64,000 nucleotides of DNA from Palsa-506 sp963836355 (GTDB taxonomy: Bacteria; Actinomycetota; Actinomycetes; Streptosporangiales; Streptosporangiaceae): contig CAWIJO010000023.1 of NCBI GenBank assembly GCA_963836355.1, forward strand, positions 62,001 to 126,000, in the 5' to 3' direction. Both the position numbers and the translations under genes were made by a program. The notes beneath the pieces are model-generated. The model was given only the letters and a program-made list of their open reading frames with translations. It made no database searches and was not told the DNA's origin. Below, in pieces: positions 16,956 through 25,503 of the stretch (position 1 is its first letter; each line of letters starts with the position of its first letter).

Positions 16956-17765
16956 ATGACAGCTGAGCACGGTTCCGCGCAGGGCCAGGGATTCGACACC
17001 AGCGTGGCGCACGTGGCCCGGGTGTATGACTACTGGCTGGGCGGGAAGGACAACTTCGCCGCGGACCGGGCGGCGGGCGACCAGGCCATCGCCGCCTACC
17101 CGGACATCGTGTACTCGGTGCGGGCCAACCGGGCCTTCCTGGCCCGGGTGGTGCGCTACCTGGCGGCCGGCTGCGGCATCCGGCAGTTCCTCGACATTGG
17201 CACCGGCATCCCCACCGCGAACAACACGCACGAGGTCGCCCAGTCGGTGGCACCGGACAGCCGGGTCGTCTACGTCGACAACGACCCGGTCGTGCTGGCC
17301 CATGCCCGGGCGCTGCTGACCAGCGGCCCGCACGGCGCCACCGCCTACATCAACGCCGACCTGCGGAATACGGGCAAGATCCTGGACGACGCGGCGCGGA
17401 CGCTGGACTTCGGCCAGCCGGTCGCCGTGATGATGATGGCCGTGCTGCAGCACATCCCGGACGACGACGATCCGTACGAGATCACCGGCACGCTGATTGG
17501 CGCTATGCCATCGGGCAGCTATCTGGCTATCTCGCACCCGGCCAGTGACATCGAGGCGGAGAAGATGGCCAAGATGGCCGAGCGGCTCAACCAGATGATG
17601 GCGGAGAAGGTCAGCTTCCGTGACCAGGCCGGCGTGGCCCGCTTCTTCGACGGCCTTGAGCTGGCCGAGCCTGGCCTGGTACGGGCCCAGCTGTGGCGGC
17701 CGGACTCCGAGCTCACCGCAGCCAGCCCGGCGGCGCTTTGGGGCGGCGTTGCGGGTAAGCATTAG
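16956..17765 (+). CDS. Methyltransf_19 (SAV2177-type) SAM methyltransferase
   Basis: 269-aa actinomycete-specific methyltransferase-fold protein (PF04672). Family hallmarks: DTSVAHVARVYDYWLGGKDNF at the N-terminus, FLDIGTGIPTANNTHEVAQ as the SAM-binding loop and the C-terminal LAEPGLV...LWRPD. These are highly paralogous in actinomycetes and their substrates are unknown. Start ATG 16956 follows a good GGGAGG; an upstream in-frame ATG at 16893 adds a non-conserved stretch. A second member sits at 61.5 kb. Confidence 0.95.
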   Translation: MTAEHGSAQGQGFDTSVAHVARVYDYWLGGKDNFAADRAAGDQAIAAYPDIVYSVRANRAFLARVVRYLAAGCGIRQFLDIGTGIPTANNTHEVAQSVAPDSRVVYVDNDPVVLAHARALLTSGPHGATAYINADLRNTGKILDDAARTLDFGQPVAVMMMAVLQHIPDDDDPYEITGTLIGAMPSGSYLAISHPASDIEAEKMAKMAERLNQMMAEKVSFRDQAGVARFFDGLELAEPGLVRAQLWRPDSELTAASPAALWGGVAGKH

Positions 17766-17774
17766 GCCGGCGGC

Positions 17775-19037
17775 ATGACCGGCGCGGACGAAGTGCTCGG
17801 CCTGTTCCCGCCGGGCACCGGGCGGGACGGCGATGGCATGCTGCGGGTCGCCGGGTGCAGGCTCGACGAGCTGGCCGCCGAGTACGGCACCCCGGCGCTG
17901 GTGGTGGACGAGGGCGCGGTGCGGCGCCAAGCCCGCGCCTACCGGCAGCTGCTGGCCGCCCGCTGGCCGGATGCCCAGGTGGCCTTCGCGTCCAAGGCGT
18001 TCCCCTGTACCGCCATGCAGCGGCTGATGGTGTCCGAGGGGCTATGGCTGGACGTGGCGGGCGGCGGGGAGATCGTGACCGCGCTGGCGGCCAGCGCCGA
18101 TCCGGCCACCCTGATCCTGCACGGCAACGCCAAGACCACCGAGGAGATCGAGCTGGCTGTCAGCTCCGGCGTGGGCACGGTCGTGGTGGACAACTTCGAT
18201 GACATCGACCGGCTGGCGGCCGCGGTGCCAGCCGGCCGGGTGCAGGGCTGCCTGGTCCGGGTGATCCCGGGGGTGCAGAGCTCGACCTACCCGGCCTACG
18301 CGACCGGCCACGCGGGATCGAAGTTCGGCCTGGCGCCGGCCGACGCGCGGCGGGCCATCGCCAGGATCGAGGCAGCCGGGCGGCTGCGGATGGACGGCCT
18401 GCACACGCACGTCGGGTCGCAGATCCTGGACGCGGGCGAGCTGGCCGCGGCGGTCGCGCCGGTGGCGGCGCTCGGCGAGTTCGACGTCTACGACCTCGGC
18501 GGCGGCCTGGGCTGCCGGTATACCTACGCCGACCAGCCGCCGACCCTGGCCGCGTACCTGGACGCGCTGACCGGCGCGGCCCGCGAGCACCTGCCGGCCA
18601 GCGCCAGGATCCTGATCGAGCCGGGGCGGAGCCTGGTGGCCCGCGGCGGCGTGACCGTGTACCGGGTCACCACCGTCAAGCCCGGGCCGGTGACGTTCGT
18701 CGCCGTGGACGGCGGGATGGCCGACAACCTGGAGGTGGTGCTGGTCGGCCAGCGGTTCGAGGCCGCGATGGCCGGGCGGTCCGGCCGCGGGCAGCGGGTC
18801 ACCGTGGTTGGCCGGCACTGCGAATCGGGTGACGTGCTCAGCGCGGACGTGCAGCTGCCTGATCCGCAGGTCGGGGATTTGCTGGCCGTGCCGGTGACCG
18901 GCGCATACTGCTACACGATGTCGAACAACTACAACGGCGCCCGGCGGATCCCGGTGGTGTTCGCCGCCGATGGCGGCGCCCGGCTAGTGGTCCGGCGCGA
19001 GCGCTGGGACGAGCTGCTGGCCAGGGACGTCGGGTAA
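17775..19037 (+). CDS. lysA: Diaminopimelate decarboxylase-like PLP enzyme
   Basis: 420-aa fold-type III PLP decarboxylase. Schiff-base Lys74 in FASKAFPC, HVGSQILD near residue 203, the glycine-rich GGGLG phosphate-binding loop near 243, EPGRSLV near 283 and the partner-subunit Cys in GRHCESGDVL near 350. These match meso-diaminopimelate decarboxylase, the last step of lysine synthesis. No other lysine or threonine gene is nearby, so this may be a second copy or a related decarboxylase. 9 bp after the methyltransferase stop, hence probably co-transcribed. Confidence 0.88.
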   Translation: MTGADEVLGLFPPGTGRDGDGMLRVAGCRLDELAAEYGTPALVVDEGAVRRQARAYRQLLAARWPDAQVAFASKAFPCTAMQRLMVSEGLWLDVAGGGEIVTALAASADPATLILHGNAKTTEEIELAVSSGVGTVVVDNFDDIDRLAAAVPAGRVQGCLVRVIPGVQSSTYPAYATGHAGSKFGLAPADARRAIARIEAAGRLRMDGLHTHVGSQILDAGELAAAVAPVAALGEFDVYDLGGGLGCRYTYADQPPTLAAYLDALTGAAREHLPASARILIEPGRSLVARGGVTVYRVTTVKPGPVTFVAVDGGMADNLEVVLVGQRFEAAMAGRSGRGQRVTVVGRHCESGDVLSADVQLPDPQVGDLLAVPVTGAYCYTMSNNYNGARRIPVVFAADGGARLVVRRERWDELLARDVG

Positions 19038-19048
19038 ATCGCCGGGAC

Positions 19049-21932
19049 TCAGGCGCCGACGTCCGCGCCGACCGCCGTCTCGCTGCCCCGGTGCCGGGTC
19101 ACCTCGGCAGCCAGATGGGCCCGCGAGTTGAGATCCAGCTTGGCGAAAACATGCGCGACGTGGGTCTGCACGGTCCGGCGGGAAACGTACAGGCGCGCGC
19201 CGATCTGGGGATTGGACAGTCCCTCGGCGACCAGCCCGGCGACCGCGCGCTCGGCCGGGGTGAGGCTGCGCCAGCCAGCCTGTGGCCGGCCGCGAGTCCC
19301 CCGGCGGCCACGCCGGATGCCCGCCTCGCGCAGCACCGCCTCGGTGCGGGCCAGATCGCGGGTCGCCTGCAGCCGCTCGTAGATCGCGAGCGCCTGATCG
19401 AGGAGCGGGCGCGCGCGCTGCACGTCCCCCTGCCGCGCGAACGCCGCGCCCGCGTCCTCGCAGGCAAGCGCGAGCTGAAGCGGACGCGACCCGCGCGCGT
19501 AGGCACCGGCGGCGGCCTGCAGAATCTCGGCGTCATCCGCTAGCAGGCCCCGGCAGTGCAGCGCGGCGCCGGTGATCCAGGGCACCTCGTTGGCAGCGGC
19601 CACCTCAGCGACCGCAGTGCAGGCATCCCGGGCCCGTCCGGTATCACCTGCGGCCAGCGCGAGCCGGACGAGATCAGCCCCGACGGCCGGGAATTCCAGC
19701 ACGAGCCCTTGCCTGGCGCAAACGTCCCACGCTCCGGCGATGGTGGCTAGCGCGCGGGAGAGATCGCCAGCAGCCGCCAGGACAAGGGCGCGAGGCCACG
19801 CGGCAAGGGTCATCCGGTAGCCGGGGCTCCGGCCGGCCAGGTCCCGGTCGGCAGCGCTGGCAGCCTCGTCGGCCCGGCTGATGTCGTTGCGATGAAAGCT
19901 GATCAGGGAAAGCACGCCGTCGGCATACACCCGGCTGTAGGTCTCGCCGATCTCCTCCGCCAGCTCGAAGCCTGCCTCGAGCTCGGTGCAGGCATCGTCC
20001 CAGGCGCCGGCGATGAAGCGCTCGAACGCCTGGAATACCTGGTAGGTGGGCAGCGGCCAGCGGACGCCAAGTTCCTCGCCGAGCTGCCGCCCGGCCGCGA
20101 GCGCGGACCTGGCCTCGTCGAGACGATCGAGCTCGATGAGCAGCCAGGCCCGGATCCCGTGCAGCGGATAGCGGTGTCCCATCCGGCCAGGGCTCCGGTC
20201 AGCCAGGCGCACGGCCTCGTCGATGATCTGCAGCGCGTCCCGGAGCTGACCGCGGAATTCGGCGACCAGGGTCAGCGAGGCCAGCGCGATGCTGGCGGAC
20301 AGGTGATCGCCGGCCGGTACCGCTGCCGAGCGTGCCTCCTGCGCCACCGCTGCGGCCCCGTCGAGGTCCCCCAGCGCCAGCCGGGCGTAGCTCGCCCAGG
20401 CCTGGGCGGCGGCCAGCTGCGCGCCGGTGCAGGCGGGTGACTCGGCGGCGCGAGTGAACTCCCGGAGCGCGTCGCCCGCCTGTCCCTGGGCGAGCAGGGC
20501 GTGCCCAAGGCAGATCCGGACGGCTCCCGCTACGGACTGGTCATGGTCGCGGTCGAGCAGCGAGCGGCAGGCCGCCTCGGCGTCGGCGATCCGCCCGGCC
20601 AGCATCAGGCTGCCGGCCTGCTCGGCAAGCAGCTGGTCCCGGCCCGGGTCCTGGGGGTCCATCAGCCCGGTCGCCCGCGCCAGCAGATCTGCCGCGACAT
20701 CCGGTGACCGCTCCGCCGCCTCGCGGGCAGCCCTGGTCAGCCACCCGATTGCCGCGGCGTCCCCCCGGGTAGCCCCGCGCGCGAGATGCTCCGCGATCTG
20801 CCGGGCTGGCGCTCTCGCCTGCGCCAGCCGGTGACCGGCTTCGCGGTGCAGCCCGCGGCGCACGCTGGCCGGCAGATCCGCATAGATGCTCTCCCGGATC
20901 AGGTCATGGCGGAACCGCAGGACGGCGCCGTCATCTTCCAGCACCCGGGCCCTGATCGCCTCTGCCAGCACTACCGACAGGTCCAGCGCCGGACGGCCGG
21001 TGACCGATGCCAGGTCCGCGAGCGAGAAGCCCGACCCCAGGATTGAGGCAGCCCGCAGCGCCTGCAAAGTGTCCTCGGGCAGGAAGCTCAGCCGCCGCAG
21101 GATCGTCAGCCGCAGCGTCGACGGCAGGCTGAGCTCCGAGCACCTCCGCCCGGCCGCCGTCGGTCGCGATTGCCCCCTCCTGGACCAGCGCCGCCAGCAG
21201 CTCGGTCACGAACAGCGGGTTGCCCGCCGCCCCGGACAGGCCGGCCAGCAGCCCCGGGCCAGGTGCCGCATCAACCGCGTCGGCCACCAGGCTGGCCACC
21301 GCCGCCTCGGGGAGGCCGCGCAAGGTGAGCTGCCGGGCACCGGCCAGCTCCAGCGCGCCGATCATCCGCTCCAGGTCAGCGACGCGCGGGGATGGCCGGA
21401 AGCAGCCGATAACGGCAACGGGCAGATAGGCCAGGCGGCGCGCCACCGCGGCCAGCGTCAGCAGGCTGGACGGATCGGCCCACTGCAGGTCGTCCAGGCC
21501 CACTACCAAGGGCCCGGACAGCGCGAGATCCTCCACCAGGTCAGCGAACGCGTCGACCGCGCGGAACTGCAGCCCCGGGTCGCTGGTCACCGTGATCGGT
21601 GCCCCGTTACCGCTGCCATGGGTAGCCAGCAGCCTGGCAATTGCCGCCCGCCGCGGGTCCGGGGCTGACCGGGTGCACCCGAACGCGCTGGCTACCAGGC
21701 CGAACGGCAGGCTCCGCTCCAGTTCCTCGGCCCGGCCCGCCGCCACCTGCATGCCGCGGTCGCGGGCGTCCGCGAGCAGGCCGGCCAGCAGCCGCGTCTT
21801 GCCGATCCCCGCCTCACCCTGGATCAGCAGGATCGCGGGCCGCCCCGACGCGGCCTGGTCCACCGCCTCGCCCAGCGCGGCGGCCTCCGCCTGACGCCCG
21901 CGGAGCCGCGGCATTGGCGCCAGCATGTTCAT
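19049..21932 (-). pseudogene. LAL-type LuxR regulator with AAA ATPase, frameshifted
   Basis: Large ATP-binding LuxR-family activator, about 960 aa when joined. N-terminal AAA module: Walker A GEAGIGKTRLLAG near residue 40, Walker B LVVGLDDLQWAD. Then a long helical/TPR-like region and a C-terminal LuxR helix-turn-helix (LTPAERAVAGLVAEGLSNPQ, VSRRTVQTHVAHVFAKLDL). The frame breaks near 21140: GGRAEV should continue LSLPSTLRLTILRRLSFL, which is in the adjacent frame. Both halves are otherwise uninterrupted. Such regulators usually activate catabolic or antibiotic gene sets; the nearest same-strand candidates are the hydrolase-glycosyltransferase and methyltransferase genes upstream. Confidence 0.9.
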
Positions 21933-22045
21933 GTTTGGATGCTACTGCGGCCTTCGCGAGGCCCGCCAAGCAGCCGCCAGCGGCCGGCCGCCGCCGGTCA
22001 GTCAGCCCGCCGCGGCCGAGCGGCCCGCCGGGAACCCTTTCGAGC

Positions 22046-22079
22046 TGGAGTTGACCGGGTCAGCTGCCGTTGAACTCCA
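22046..22079. promoter_or_regulatory. Inverted repeat upstream of the LAL gene
   Basis: TGGAGTT (22046-22052) and AACTCCA (22073-22079), a perfect 7-bp inverted repeat with a 20-nt spacer that itself contains GACC-G-GGTC. It lies between the hydrolase-glycosyltransferase stop and the LAL start, so it could be a terminator stem or an operator. Confidence 0.4.
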
Positions 22080-22104
22080 TATTTAACGGGTTGCGCCGGG
22101 CTGG

Positions 22105-24252
22105 TCAGAGGAGTTCCGCGATCAGGGCGGCGGCGCGGGCTGCGCCGCCGCTGGCGACCGGCAGGTAGTCGGCCGGGCTGGCGATCTCCTCGACGATCGC
22201 GGCGGCGAGCAGGTCCGGGTCGGTCTGCCGGTAATCCATCCGGCAGCCGGCCCGGTGCCGGTCCAGCCGGTGCGTCACGTGCCGCTGCTGCTCGAAGTGA
22301 TTCGCCAGCGGGAAGTACAGGAAGGGGCGGCGGGCGGCCACCAGCTCCATCGTGGTGGTCAGGCCGCCCTGCACGATCGCCATGTCAGCAGCCGCCAGGT
22401 GCCGGCGCAGATCCGGGACGTAGCCGCGAGCGTCAAGCCCGTCGTAATCGGGCAGGCTCGCCGGGTCGATCCGCGGCCCGGCGACGGCGATCATCCGCAG
22501 GTCACTGAGCTGCTTGCGGGCGATCGGGAATGCCTCGGCGACCTTCCGCAGCAGGTCCGTGCCGACGCCCGATCCGCCGACGGTCGCGATCGCCGTCGGC
22601 GGGCCCCCGCCGGCTCGGCCAGGCCCGCTGCCCGCCGGGTCGAACCCGGTGATGTAGCCAGCGAAGTCGTAGTGCTGCTCGGTCCAGGCCCGGATCGACG
22701 GCAATCCCGGGCCGAAGGTGTCCGGCACGATGTCGGCCGGCTCGCCGACGAAGATCGAGGCGTCCCGGATCCGGCCGAAGCGGTCGATGTGCTCGATCAT
22801 CTGCGCGTTGTAGTCGGCGGTGAGCACTGCCTCGGGCGCGCCGCCAGCGGGCATCGGCAGCCAGCCGACGAAGTCCGTCATCCACACGTAGGCGGCGCGC
22901 TTGAGCTCCGGGTTCTCGTGCCAGAAGTAGTCGAGTTCCCAGCACTCGTCGCCGACGACCAGGTCGTAGTCGCCGTTCTCGACGACGCCCTGCAGTACCG
23001 AGAAGTTGGCGATGCCGATCTCGTCCATCCGCCGAACCGCCTGGAAGGCGTGCAGGTCATGCTCGCCGGCCTCGGCCTCGAAATGAGCCGACTCGCTGAC
23101 CAGCAGGGCCGACGCCGGGTGCACCCGCTCGCCGGAGCCGGCCAGCACAGCCGTCACCGGATGCTGCGCCAGCCAGTCGATCGCCACGTCGTCATGCAGC
23201 TTGCGCAGCTCGGCGGCGATCGCCACGTCGCGGCAGGCATGACCGAGCCCGATCGGCGAGGAGACGTAGAGGATCTTCTTCGGCCGGCGGCGAGCGCGGG
23301 TCCAGGTCGAACGCCGCGGCGCCCGCTCGGCCGGCGGGCTGACCCGGTCGATGAACTCACCCATCGCGCGGTTCACCACGACCGGCTCGCGGATCTGCGG
23401 GCAGTGCCCGGCGCCGTCGATCAGCAGCAGGTCGCCGCCAGTCAGCCCGGCGATCTGCTCGCTCCGCCGCGCCGGGACAATGGCATCCTCGGTGCCGTGC
23501 ACCAGCAGAACCGGGCAGCGGATGGACTTGATCTGGGCCGTGAGCTCGTCCCGCGACGGTGCCCACGGCGGCGCCAGCACCGACGCGATCATCGCCTCCG
23601 GATCAGTCTCCAGCGCCCAGCCGGTGGCGTCCTCGACCGGCTTGCTGGAGTGCTCCTCGGGAAATACGGTAGCCCAGAAGAAGTCCACGAACTTGCGGTA
23701 GTCGCGCCGCCATACGTGCTGGTTATACAGCGCCCACCCCTCGGCCTCGCCGTCGCCGGGATCGTCGGTGAACAAGGGCCCGGGTTTCCGCGGATCGGGC
23801 GCCGGATCCGGCTCGGCGCCGAGCGGGCCGACGGTCGGGCACATCAGCACGGCGCCGAGCACCCGGTCCGGGTGCCCGGCCGCCAGCGCGATCGAGCGCA
23901 GGCCGCCCATGGACAGGCCGGCGATGACCGCGCGGCCGGTGCCGGTGACGTCCAGCACGGCCACCGCATCGGCCACATACTCCGGGACGGCGTAGGCCGC
24001 CGGGTCGGTCGGCCGGTCCGAGCGGCCGTTGCCGCGGCCTTCTATCGTGATCACCCGGTGCTGCCGGGCCAGCACCGGGATCTGGAACTTCCAGTGTTCG
24101 GCATGCACGATGGACCACGCCGGCAGGAGCAGCACGGTCGGGGAGTTGCCCGCGCCGTAGACGTCATAGCCGACCCGCACGCCGCCTCGGGTGATGACGC
24201 CGCTGCTGTCCGGCTGGCGTGGTCGCATCGCTTTAATCCCATCCATCGTCAC
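22105..24252 (-). CDS. Alpha/beta hydrolase - GT-B glycosyltransferase fusion
   Basis: 715-aa two-domain protein. Residues ~15-310 are an alpha/beta hydrolase: EGRGNGRSDRP, nucleophile elbow GLSMGG, late acid region LVHGTEDAIVP and catalytic-His segment DGAGHCPQI. After a basic linker (RRSTWTRARRRPKK) residues ~330-715 are a GT-B glycosyltransferase like MurG/UDP-glucuronosyl transferases: YVSSPIGLGHACRD, TVGGSGVGTDLLRK, the donor-site QGGLTTTMELVAARRPFLYF and a late HFEQQRHV. No signal peptide or membrane segment. Start may be GTG 24252, ATG 24246 or ATG 24228; none has a clear ribosome-binding site. One chain could glycosylate a metabolite and cleave an ester or amide in it; this is inference. 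Confidence 0.88.
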   Translation of the reverse strand: MTMDGIKAMRPRQPDSSGVITRGGVRVGYDVYGAGNSPTVLLLPAWSIVHAEHWKFQIPVLARQHRVITIEGRGNGRSDRPTDPAAYAVPEYVADAVAVLDVTGTGRAVIAGLSMGGLRSIALAAGHPDRVLGAVLMCPTVGPLGAEPDPAPDPRKPGPLFTDDPGDGEAEGWALYNQHVWRRDYRKFVDFFWATVFPEEHSSKPVEDATGWALETDPEAMIASVLAPPWAPSRDELTAQIKSIRCPVLLVHGTEDAIVPARRSEQIAGLTGGDLLLIDGAGHCPQIREPVVVNRAMGEFIDRVSPPAERAPRRSTWTRARRRPKKILYVSSPIGLGHACRDVAIAAELRKLHDDVAIDWLAQHPVTAVLAGSGERVHPASALLVSESAHFEAEAGEHDLHAFQAVRRMDEIGIANFSVLQGVVENGDYDLVVGDECWELDYFWHENPELKRAAYVWMTDFVGWLPMPAGGAPEAVLTADYNAQMIEHIDRFGRIRDASIFVGEPADIVPDTFGPGLPSIRAWTEQHYDFAGYITGFDPAGSGPGRAGGGPPTAIATVGGSGVGTDLLRKVAEAFPIARKQLSDLRMIAVAGPRIDPASLPDYDGLDARGYVPDLRRHLAAADMAIVQGGLTTTMELVAARRPFLYFPLANHFEQQRHVTHRLDRHRAGCRMDYRQTDPDLLAAAIVEEIASPADYLPVASGGAARAAALIAELL

Positions 24253-24274
24253 TGCACCGCAGAGCGCTGCAGTG
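24250..24274. promoter_or_regulatory. Inverted repeat at the hydrolase-glycosyltransferase start
   Basis: CACTGCA (24250-24256) and TGCAGTG (24268-24274), a perfect 7-bp inverted repeat with an 11-nt spacer, covering the first possible start codon of the fusion gene. Could be an operator or an mRNA hairpin that hides the start. Confidence 0.4.
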
Positions 24275-24317
24275 CCGCCGTTGGCCCCGTTAAATGCGTT
24301 GTAGATCTTATTGTCGG

Positions 24318-25373
24318 TTACGGCCTTACTTCGTAAACGATGTTGAACGGAGTCTCGGTCGCCCGGCGGAACCTGGTGAACCCGGCGTCGGTGGCGATCC
24401 GGCGGATGGCCGCCTCGCCGGCCTGTGCCCCGAGCGCGTAGCCGCCCGGCTGTGACAACGCACTCGGCACGCAGAGCTGGGTGGAGAAGTTGTAGTAAAC
24501 CCGCCCGACCGGGTTGAGATTGCCCGGCACGTCGTCGGCGGCGGCCGGCTCGACCACCATCCAGGTCCCGTCGGCGGCCAGCGCGCTGCGGACGCGCCTG
24601 GCCGCGGCCAGCGGGTCGCCCATGTCGTGCAGGCAGTCGAACGAGGTGATCAGGTCGTAGTCCGATCCGGAGAACTCCGCCGCCTTGGCAACCTCGAACT
24701 GCACGCGGTCGGCCACGCCCGCGTCGGCCGCCCGCTTGCGGGCCAGCTCGATCGACCGCTGGTGGTAGTCGGAGCCGGTGAACCTCGAATCCGGGTACGC
24801 CTGGCCGAGCAGCACCGTCGACGCGCCGAGCCCGCAGCCGAGGTCGGCACCCTTCCCGCCGGCCCGCAGCTTGTCCACGACGCCGTCCAGCGCCGGCAGC
24901 CAGGACGGCACCAGGTTCGCCACGTAGCCGGGCCGGAAGAACTGCTCGCAGCCGACGAAGACGTCCTCGTCGTGCTCGTGCCAGCCCATCCCGCCGCCGG
25001 ACTTGAAGGCGGCGGTGATCTGGTCGTTCGCCTTCAGCGCGCCGAGCGCCAGCAAGAACGCGCCAGGCGCGTAGACCCCGCCGTCCGGGTTGGCCAGCGC
25101 GAAGACCTGCTCCTCGGTCATCGAGTAGGTGTCATTCGCCGGGTCGTACTGCACGTAGCCGCCCGCCGCCTGGCCGCGCAGCCATTCCGCGATGTAGCGC
25201 GGGTCGGTCTCGGTGCGCGCGGCGAGCTGCTCGGCCGTGGCCGGCCCCTCGGCGAGCGCGCGGAACAGCCCGAGCCGGTGCCCGACGACGATGTTGCCCG
25301 CCGCTACGGTCGCGCCCAGATCGGTTACGAAGCGCCCGAGGAACTCGTTCAGCTTGCCTTCGTCGATCGCCAT
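24318..25373 (-). CDS. Class I SAM-dependent methyltransferase with N-terminal winged helix
   Basis: 351-aa methyltransferase. The N-terminal ~90 residues form a winged-helix dimerisation domain (HRLGLFRALAEGPATAEQLA, TDPRYIAEWLRG) as in O-methyltransferases and mycobacterial Rv2258c-like proteins. The SAM site is GADLGCGLGASTVLLGQAYP near residue 175, followed by SFDCLHDMGDP. A natural-product or lipid substrate is possible but not shown. It lies 65 bp upstream of the hydrolase-glycosyltransferase gene on the same strand, and its promoter region carries spaced direct repeats just below the SARP gene. Confidence 0.9.
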   Translation of the reverse strand: MAIDEGKLNEFLGRFVTDLGATVAAGNIVVGHRLGLFRALAEGPATAEQLAARTETDPRYIAEWLRGQAAGGYVQYDPANDTYSMTEEQVFALANPDGGVYAPGAFLLALGALKANDQITAAFKSGGGMGWHEHDEDVFVGCEQFFRPGYVANLVPSWLPALDGVVDKLRAGGKGADLGCGLGASTVLLGQAYPDSRFTGSDYHQRSIELARKRAADAGVADRVQFEVAKAAEFSGSDYDLITSFDCLHDMGDPLAAARRVRSALAADGTWMVVEPAAADDVPGNLNPVGRVYYNFSTQLCVPSALSQPGGYALGAQAGEAAIRRIATDAGFTRFRRATETPFNIVYEVRP

Positions 25374-25430
25374 GCATTGCCTCCGTGAGTCAGGGCCGGG
25401 GATGTCCGGCCACTGCGATCGTCCGGCCGG

Positions 25431-25462
25431 GCGTTGCAGCCGCGTTGCAGTCCCGATTGCAG
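25431..25462. promoter_or_regulatory. Spaced direct repeats upstream of the methyltransferase gene
   Basis: Three copies of TTGCAG at 25434, 25445 and 25457, so 11 and 12 bp apart; the first two are in the identical 9-mer GCGTTGCAG. SARP activators are known to bind heptamer direct repeats spaced about one helical turn. The site lies 58-90 bp before the methyltransferase ATG and next to the 3' end of the SARP gene. Binding is inferred. Confidence 0.5.
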
Positions 25463-25503
25463 CCGGCCGCGATCCGGGCCGGCCGGTCCCCGGCCGGCGT
25501 CAG

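Noticed and set aside
22255..24336. A 693-codon open frame on the plus strand
   Set aside because: Exact antisense of the hydrolase-glycosyltransferase gene, whose catalytic motifs are clear on the minus strand.
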